Assembly (NCBI RefSeq): GCF_002879865.1 | Contig: NZ_PNXY01000002.1 | Coordinates: 62,001 to 126,000 of the forward strand | DNA from: Paraburkholderia rhynchosiae | GTDB lineage: Bacteria > Pseudomonadota > Gammaproteobacteria > Burkholderiales > Burkholderiaceae | Reading direction: 5' to 3' | Length of the DNA: 64,000 bases | Part shown: positions 58,995 through 64,000 of the stretch, in pieces | Numbering within the stretch: the first letter of the stretch is position 1 | How the letters are laid out: each line of letters opens with the position of its first letter | Position numbers and translations under genes: made by a program | The notes under the pieces: model-generated | Told to the model about the DNA's origin: nothing | The model's database searches: none | Seen by the model: only the letters and a program-made list of their open reading frames with translations

Positions 58995-60383
58995 TCATAG
59001 CTGTTTCATCAGCACGAGCGATTTGCGCTGCCAGTTGTAGAGTCGGCGGCGGTCTTCCGGCAGATCGTCGACCGTGACCTTGACGAAGCCGCGCTTCAGG
59101 AACCAGTGTTCGGTGCGCGTGGTCAGCACGAAAATGCGCGTGAGGCCGCGTGCCCGCGCGCGTTGCTCGATGCGCTTGAGCAGGCGCTCGCCGTCGCCGG
59201 TGCCTTGCGCTTCGGGCGCGACCGTCAGGCACGCCATTTCGCCGATGCGCTCCTGCGTGTACGGATACAGCGCCGCGCAACCGAACAGCACGCCATCGTG
59301 CTCGATCACCGAGAAATGGTCGATGTCGCGTTCGATCTGATGTCGGCCGCGCCGCACGAGCGTGCCGTCGGATTCCAGCGGCTCGATCAGCGCGAGAATG
59401 CCGCCGACGTCGTCCGGTGTGGCTTCGCGCAGGCTTTCGAGATTCTCGTACGAGATCATCGTGCCCACGCCGTCGTGCAGGAACAGTTCGAGCAGCAAGC
59501 TGCCGTCGAGCGCGTAAGGGATGATGTGCGCCCGCGCCACGCCGCCGCGGCACGCGCGGATCGAGTGCTTCAGATAGAAGCCCGCGTCGCCGGTGACTTC
59601 GCCGCTTTCGTGCAGCTTGTAGGCGTCGTCGAGCGAGAGTTCGCGGATCAGTTCGGTGCCGTCTTCGCCGGCTTGCATGAGGCCGGGCGTTTCGGTCAGG
59701 AACACGATCTTGTCGGCGCGCAGCGCGATCGCGGCGGCGGAGGCGACGTCTTCCATTGCCAGATTGAAGGCCTCGCCGGTGGGCGAGAAGCCGAGCGGCG
59801 ACAGCAGCACGAGCTTGCGGCTTGCGAGCGAATGGCGGATCGAATCGGCGTCGATCTTGCGGACCACACCCGTGTGCGCGAAGTCCACGCCGTCCAGAAT
59901 GCCGACCGGCCTCGCCGTCACGAAGTTGCCCGACACAACGCTAATGTGCGCGTGCGCCATCGGCGTGTTCGGCAAGCCCTGGCTGATGGCCGCCTCGATA
60001 TCCAGACGCACTTCGCCGGCCGCTTCTTTCGCGGATTCCAGCGCGCGTGCGTCGGTAATGCGCATGCCGTGCGAAAACTCCGACTCGACGCCGTGCAGAC
60101 TCATCTGCTCTTCGACCTGCGGACGCGAGCCGTGCACCAGCACGATCTGGATGCCCATGGCCTGCAACAGCGCGATATCCGACACGAGCGCATTCAGGAG
60201 CCCCTGATGCACCACTTCGCCGCCGAAACCGACGACAAACGTCTTGTTCCGGAACGCGTGGATATAAGGGGCGACCGAGCGCATCCAGTCGACGAATTGG
60301 GCGTGCTGTGCGAGGTTTTCCGTTGCTCCAGCGGGGGCCGGAACGCTCGCGGGCGCGGGGACGAGGTCGGTTTGGGAATTCAT
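58995..60383 (-). CDS. argA: N-acetylglutamate synthase ArgA (kinase-like domain plus GNAT)
   Basis: ArgA acetylates glutamate, the first step of arginine synthesis. The 462-residue product has the inactive acetylglutamate-kinase-like domain (IHAFRNKTFVVGFGGEVVHQ, QIVLVHGSRPQVEEQM), usually the arginine feedback site, followed by a GNAT domain (MACLTVAPEAQGTGDGERLL, FVLTTRTEHWFLKRGFVKV). The ATG at 60383 gives MNSQTDLVPAPASVPAP. Another gene, hrpA, starts 24 bp away on the other strand, with one -10 palindrome between. Confidence 0.95.
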   Translation of the reverse strand: MNSQTDLVPAPASVPAPAGATENLAQHAQFVDWMRSVAPYIHAFRNKTFVVGFGGEVVHQGLLNALVSDIALLQAMGIQIVLVHGSRPQVEEQMSLHGVESEFSHGMRITDARALESAKEAAGEVRLDIEAAISQGLPNTPMAHAHISVVSGNFVTARPVGILDGVDFAHTGVVRKIDADSIRHSLASRKLVLLSPLGFSPTGEAFNLAMEDVASAAAIALRADKIVFLTETPGLMQAGEDGTELIRELSLDDAYKLHESGEVTGDAGFYLKHSIRACRGGVARAHIIPYALDGSLLLELFLHDGVGTMISYENLESLREATPDDVGGILALIEPLESDGTLVRRGRHQIERDIDHFSVIEHDGVLFGCAALYPYTQERIGEMACLTVAPEAQGTGDGERLLKRIEQRARARGLTRIFVLTTRTEHWFLKRGFVKVTVDDLPEDRRRLYNWQRKSLVLMKQL

Positions 60384-60390
60384 GCCGGGG

Positions 60391-60398
60391 ATTATAAT
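60391..60398. promoter_or_regulatory. Palindromic -10 box shared by argA and hrpA
   Basis: ATTATAAT reads TATAAT on both strands. It ends 8 bp before the hrpA ATG (60407) and 7 bp before the argA ATG (60383), so transcription from either would begin at or within a base or two of the start codon. No good -35 box was found on either side at normal spacing. Confidence 0.5.
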
Positions 60399-60406
60399 GC
60401 GCCCCC

Positions 60407-63400
60407 ATGTCGAATGTACCCAAAAGTCCCGCCGCGGCGAACGAGAATGCGGCGCCGGCCGTCGATCAGACGAACGCCGGCGACGCGAAGCGCCGTCCTG
60501 AAATGGACGCGAACCCCGGCAACCCGGACGCGCCTCGCAAGGGGCGCGAGCCGCATCGCGCCGGTGGAGGCGCGCAGGCGTCTTCGAAAGAGAAAAATCC
60601 GTCGCGCACGGTGAAGGATGTGGGGCGCGATGAGGCCGGGCCGCGCCAACAACGTTCGCCGCTTGAAAAAAACTTGCCGGGCGCGCAACCTGAGCGGCCG
60701 CAATCCGGCAAGCAATCGCACCAACATTCGCCGCGCGAGCCGGGACAGCGGCGTGGGTCGAACGCGCCGAACGGGCCACGGGAGCCCGGCGAATCGCGCG
60801 CCGAACGCGAACCACGCGAGCCCCGCACCAGACGCGAGCCGCGCGTCGTCCAGCCGAATCCCATTCCGCCGATCACCTTCCCCGAAGCGCTGCCCGTCTC
60901 CGGCCGTCGCGACGAGATCGCGAAAGCGATCGCAGAAAATCAGGTGGTAATCGTGTCGGGCGAAACCGGCTCCGGCAAGACCACGCAGTTGCCGAAAATC
61001 TGCCTCGCTTTGGGGCGCGGCCTCGGCGCGGGCGGCTCGGGTCTCATTGGGCACACGCAGCCGCGCCGTATCGCCGCGTCGGCGACGGGTCGGCGCATCG
61101 CCGAGGAGCTCGGCACGCCGTTCGGCGAAGTGGTCGGCTACAAAGTGCGCTTCACCGACAATCTGTCGCCGGGCGCATCGGTCAAGCTGATGACCGACGG
61201 CATTCTGCTCGCCGAAACGCAGACCGATCCGCTGCTGAAAGCGTATGACACGCTGATCATCGACGAGGCGCACGAGCGTAGTCTGAACATCGACTTTCTG
61301 CTCGGCTACCTGAAGGAAATTCTCGTCAAGCGCCCCGATCTGAAGCTGATCGTGACCTCGGCGACGATCGACGCAGATCGTTTCGCGCGTCACTTCGGCA
61401 GCGGGGAAAAGCCCGCGCCGGTGATCGAAGTGAGCGGGCGGCTGTATCCGGTGGAAGTGCGCTATCGTCCGGTCGTTGAAGACAGCCCTGCTGTGAAAGC
61501 GGCGCAAGGCACATCAGGCGCATCGTCCTCGCGTGAACGCCCGAAAACCCAGCGCGAATCCGGTAAAGAGCGCGATCGCGATCTGATGGAAGCGATTGTC
61601 GATGCCGTCGACGAACTGTGTCGCGAAGGGCCCGGCGACGTGCTCGTGTTCCTCCCGGGCGAGCGCGAAATTCGCGACGCCGCCGAGGCGCTGCGCAAAC
61701 ACCATCCGCCGCATACGGAAATCCTGCCGCTGTTCGCGCGCCTCTCGGCCGCCGATCAGGAGCGCGTGTTCCGCACGTCCAACGCGCGGCGCATCGTGCT
61801 CGCGACCAACGTGGCCGAGACGTCGCTGACCGTGCCGGGTATTCGCTATGTGGTCGACAGCGGTCTCGCGCGCGTGAAGCGCTACTCGTATCGCAACAAG
61901 GTCGAGCAGTTGCAGGTCGAATCGATCTCGCAGGCCGCCGCGAATCAGCGGGCAGGGCGCTGCGGGCGCGTGGCCGACGGTATCTGCATTCGCCTCTACG
62001 ACGAGAGCGATTATCAGGGCCGCGTTCGCTTTACTGATCCGGAGATTTTGCGCTCGTCGTTGGCGTCGGTGATTCTGCGCATGAAGTCGCTGCATCTGAC
62101 GGCCATCGAGACGTTTCCGTTTATCGAGCCGCCGCCCGGCCGCGCGATCGCCGACGGTTATCAACTGCTCAATGAACTCGGCGCCGTCGACGACGACAAC
62201 CAGCTCACGCCGCTTGGCCGCGAACTCGCGCGTCTGCCGCTGGACCCGCGCGTCGGCCGGATGATTCTCGCCGCGCGCGATCAGCAATCGCTGAAGGAAG
62301 TGCTAATCATCGCGAGCGCGTTGTCAGTGCAGGACCCGCGCGACCGGCCGATCGAGGCGCAGGAGCAGGCCGACCAGGCGCATCGCCGTTTTGCCGACGA
62401 GCGCTCGGAATTTCTGCAGTGGCTGAAAATCTGGAACTGGTTCGAAGAGGCGATCGCGCACAAGAAGTCGAACAAGCAATTGCACGAGGAATGCCGCAAG
62501 AACTTCCTGTCGCAATTGCGTCTGCGCGAATGGCGCGACGTGCATTCGCAACTGCTGACGGTAGTGCGCGAACACGGCTGGCGTCTGAACGAAGCGGAAG
62601 CGACGTTCGAGCAGATCCATCTTGCGCTGCTGACGGGCCTGCTCGGCAACATCGGACTGAAAGCCGACGACGAGCCGTATTACCTCGGCGCACGCGGCAT
62701 CAAGTTCTATTTGTGGCCCGGCTCCGCGCTCGTGAAGAAGGCGGGCAAGTGGGCGATGGCTGCGGAACTGGTGGAGACGAGCCGTCTGTACGCGCGGTGT
62801 ATCGCGAAGATCGAGCCGGAGTGGATTGAGAAAATCGGCGCGCATCTGCTGAAGAAATCGCTCTCCGAGCCACATTGGGAAAAGCGTGCGGCGCAGGTGT
62901 CCGCATTCGAGCGCGCGGTGCTGTACGGGCTGCCGATCTATCAGCGGCGGCGCGTGAGCTTCGGCAAACAGGATCCGGTGCGAGCGCGGGAACTCTTCAT
63001 TCGCGGCGCGCTTGTCGAAGGCGAATTCGACACGAAGCTGGTTTTTTTCGCGCACAACCGTAAGCTGCTCGCCGACATCGAGCAACTGGAACACAAGTCG
63101 CGCCGCCAGGACGTGCTCGTCGACGATGAACTGATTTTCGCGTTCTACGATCAGGCGCTGCCGAAGGGCATTTACACCGGCGCGTCGTTCGAGCGCTGGT
63201 ACCGCGATGAAGTAAAGAAGAGCGGTCAGCCGGAAGACAAGCTGCGCCTGCTGTATCTGTCGCGCGACGATCTGATGCGGCACGAAGCCGCCGGCGTGAC
63301 GACCGACCTGTTCCCGAAACGGATGACGATGTCGGGCGTCGAAATGGCGCTCACTTATCACTTCGAGCCCGGTTCGCCGCGCGACGGCGTCACGCTCGCC

Positions 63401-64000
63401 GTGCCGCTCTACGCGCTCAACCAGGTCGACGCGCGACGCTGCGAATGGCTGGTGCCCGGCATGCTGAAGGAGAAGACGCAACTGCTGCTCAAGTCCTTGC
63501 CGCAGAAGCTGAGGCGTCATTGCGTACCGCTGCCGGAATATGCAGCCGGTTTTGTCGACCGGCATGGCGCGCCGCGTTTTGCGGCGGGCGGTTTGCTCGA
63601 AGCGCTGATCGCCGATATTCGCGAGCAGAAGCAGATCGCGCTGAAGCAGTCGGACTTCAAGCTCGAAACGCTGCCGCCGCATCTGTTCATGAACTTCAAG
63701 GTCATCGACGAACACGGGCGGCAGCTCGCGATGGGCCGCAATCTGTCGCAATTGCGCGCGGAACTCGGCGGCCAGGCGCAGCAGCATTTTCAGAAGATCG
63801 CGTCGAGCGCGGCCGGTGCGGCGTTGGCCGACGCCGCGGGTTCGCAGACGGATGCGGCGGCGGCGCCCGCGTCGAGCAGTGCGGCACCGCGGGGAAAGGG
63901 TGCTGCGGCGATGGGGCCGCAGACGGCGTCGCAAGGCGGCGTGGCGGGCACGGCGCTGTACGAGAAGCTGACCACGTGGAACTTCGGCAAGCTGCCTGAT
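60407..64000 (+). CDS. hrpA: ATP-dependent RNA helicase HrpA (5' part, cut by window edge)
   Basis: About 1198 codons are present; the 3' end lies beyond the window. A 150-residue Arg/Pro/Glu-rich disordered N-terminus is followed by a DEAH helicase: GETGSGKTTQ (Walker A), IIDEAHERSLNID, VTSATID, ATNVAETSLTVPGIRYVVDS and QRAGRCGR, then the ratchet and the DUF3418-type C-terminal region (LFPKRMTMSGVEMALTYHF). HrpA helps mRNA handling and rescue of stalled ribosomes. A later Met at codon 33 could be the true start, since the first part is low complexity. Confidence 0.93.
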   Translation, partial: MSNVPKSPAAANENAAPAVDQTNAGDAKRRPEMDANPGNPDAPRKGREPHRAGGGAQASSKEKNPSRTVKDVGRDEAGPRQQRSPLEKNLPGAQPERPQSGKQSHQHSPREPGQRRGSNAPNGPREPGESRAEREPREPRTRREPRVVQPNPIPPITFPEALPVSGRRDEIAKAIAENQVVIVSGETGSGKTTQLPKICLALGRGLGAGGSGLIGHTQPRRIAASATGRRIAEELGTPFGEVVGYKVRFTDNLSPGASVKLMTDGILLAETQTDPLLKAYDTLIIDEAHERSLNIDFLLGYLKEILVKRPDLKLIVTSATIDADRFARHFGSGEKPAPVIEVSGRLYPVEVRYRPVVEDSPAVKAAQGTSGASSSRERPKTQRESGKERDRDLMEAIVDAVDELCREGPGDVLVFLPGEREIRDAAEALRKHHPPHTEILPLFARLSAADQERVFRTSNARRIVLATNVAETSLTVPGIRYVVDSGLARVKRYSYRNKVEQLQVESISQAAANQRAGRCGRVADGICIRLYDESDYQGRVRFTDPEILRSSLASVILRMKSLHLTAIETFPFIEPPPGRAIADGYQLLNELGAVDDDNQLTPLGRELARLPLDPRVGRMILAARDQQSLKEVLIIASALSVQDPRDRPIEAQEQADQAHRRFADERSEFLQWLKIWNWFEEAIAHKKSNKQLHEECRKNFLSQLRLREWRDVHSQLLTVVREHGWRLNEAEATFEQIHLALLTGLLGNIGLKADDEPYYLGARGIKFYLWPGSALVKKAGKWAMAAELVETSRLYARCIAKIEPEWIEKIGAHLLKKSLSEPHWEKRAAQVSAFERAVLYGLPIYQRRRVSFGKQDPVRARELFIRGALVEGEFDTKLVFFAHNRKLLADIEQLEHKSRRQDVLVDDELIFAFYDQALPKGIYTGASFERWYRDEVKKSGQPEDKLRLLYLSRDDLMRHEAAGVTTDLFPKRMTMSGVEMALTYHFEPGSPRDGVTLAVPLYALNQVDARRCEWLVPGMLKEKTQLLLKSLPQKLRRHCVPLPEYAAGFVDRHGAPRFAAGGLLEALIADIREQKQIALKQSDFKLETLPPHLFMNFKVIDEHGRQLAMGRNLSQLRAELGGQAQQHFQKIASSAAGAALADAAGSQTDAAAAPASSSAAPRGKGAAAMGPQTASQGGVAGTALYEKLTTWNFGKLPD

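Overview
The window is high-GC DNA whose gene content, including paired DUF2844/DUF3443 genes, an MXKDX repeat protein and BamC, points to a betaproteobacterium of the Burkholderia/Paraburkholderia group. It looks like ordinary chromosome: mostly metabolic, transport and envelope genes. I see no insertion sequence, phage gene, CRISPR array or rRNA operon, and one tRNA. The assignment rests on protein and gene-order recognition only.

Region 1-12.5 kb: the 5' part of leuA (minus) with a leucine-codon-rich leader peptide and attenuator in front of it; a lipoprotein; an HMW1C-type (GT41) N-glycosyltransferase; a DUF2844/DUF3443 pair in which the DUF3443 lipoprotein carries two DTGS motifs like a pepsin; bamC; a gene-free stretch with an operator-like palindrome and an orphan terminator; a DMT exporter; a lactate permease; two small lipoproteins. 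Region 12.6-24 kb: thiC under a TPP riboswitch plus a second structured leader; rnk; a four-gene envelope set (DUF1223, cytochrome b561, Tat-type molybdo-oxidoreductase, Met-rich MXKDX protein); a second DMT exporter; a FadH-type reductase; a DUF4397 lipoprotein; an entericidin.

Region 24-36 kb: a NarX-like kinase divergent from two DUF1328 proteins, a ferritin-like protein, a NarL-type regulator and a receiver-only protein; an MFS exporter; a DUF2569 protein; then a LacI-controlled ABC importer operon ending in a metallophosphoesterase. Region 36-50 kb: tRNA-Leu(UAA); a sugar ABC importer with L-fuconate dehydratase; a zinc peptidase-like protein; a YdeP-type molybdoenzyme divergent from a MocR regulator; an SDR; a BMP-family binding protein with a nucleoside deaminase; a LprI-like protein. 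Region 50-64 kb: a GAF-PAS-GGDEF-EAL protein, a flavin disulfide reductase, TMEM175-like and other membrane proteins, a YfcE-like phosphodiesterase, a ProP-type symporter, yggX, argA and the 5' part of hrpA.

The observations I rate highest are: (a) the 16.0-18.8 kb gene set, which resembles a periplasmic methionine-oxidation repair system with its own Met-rich sacrificial protein; (b) the pepsin-like features of the DUF3443 protein; (c) the leucine attenuator before leuA; (d) a hairpin leader shared by thiC and yggX with compensatory base changes; and (e) the 23-bp gap between the divergent argA and hrpA starts, which carries one palindromic -10 box.
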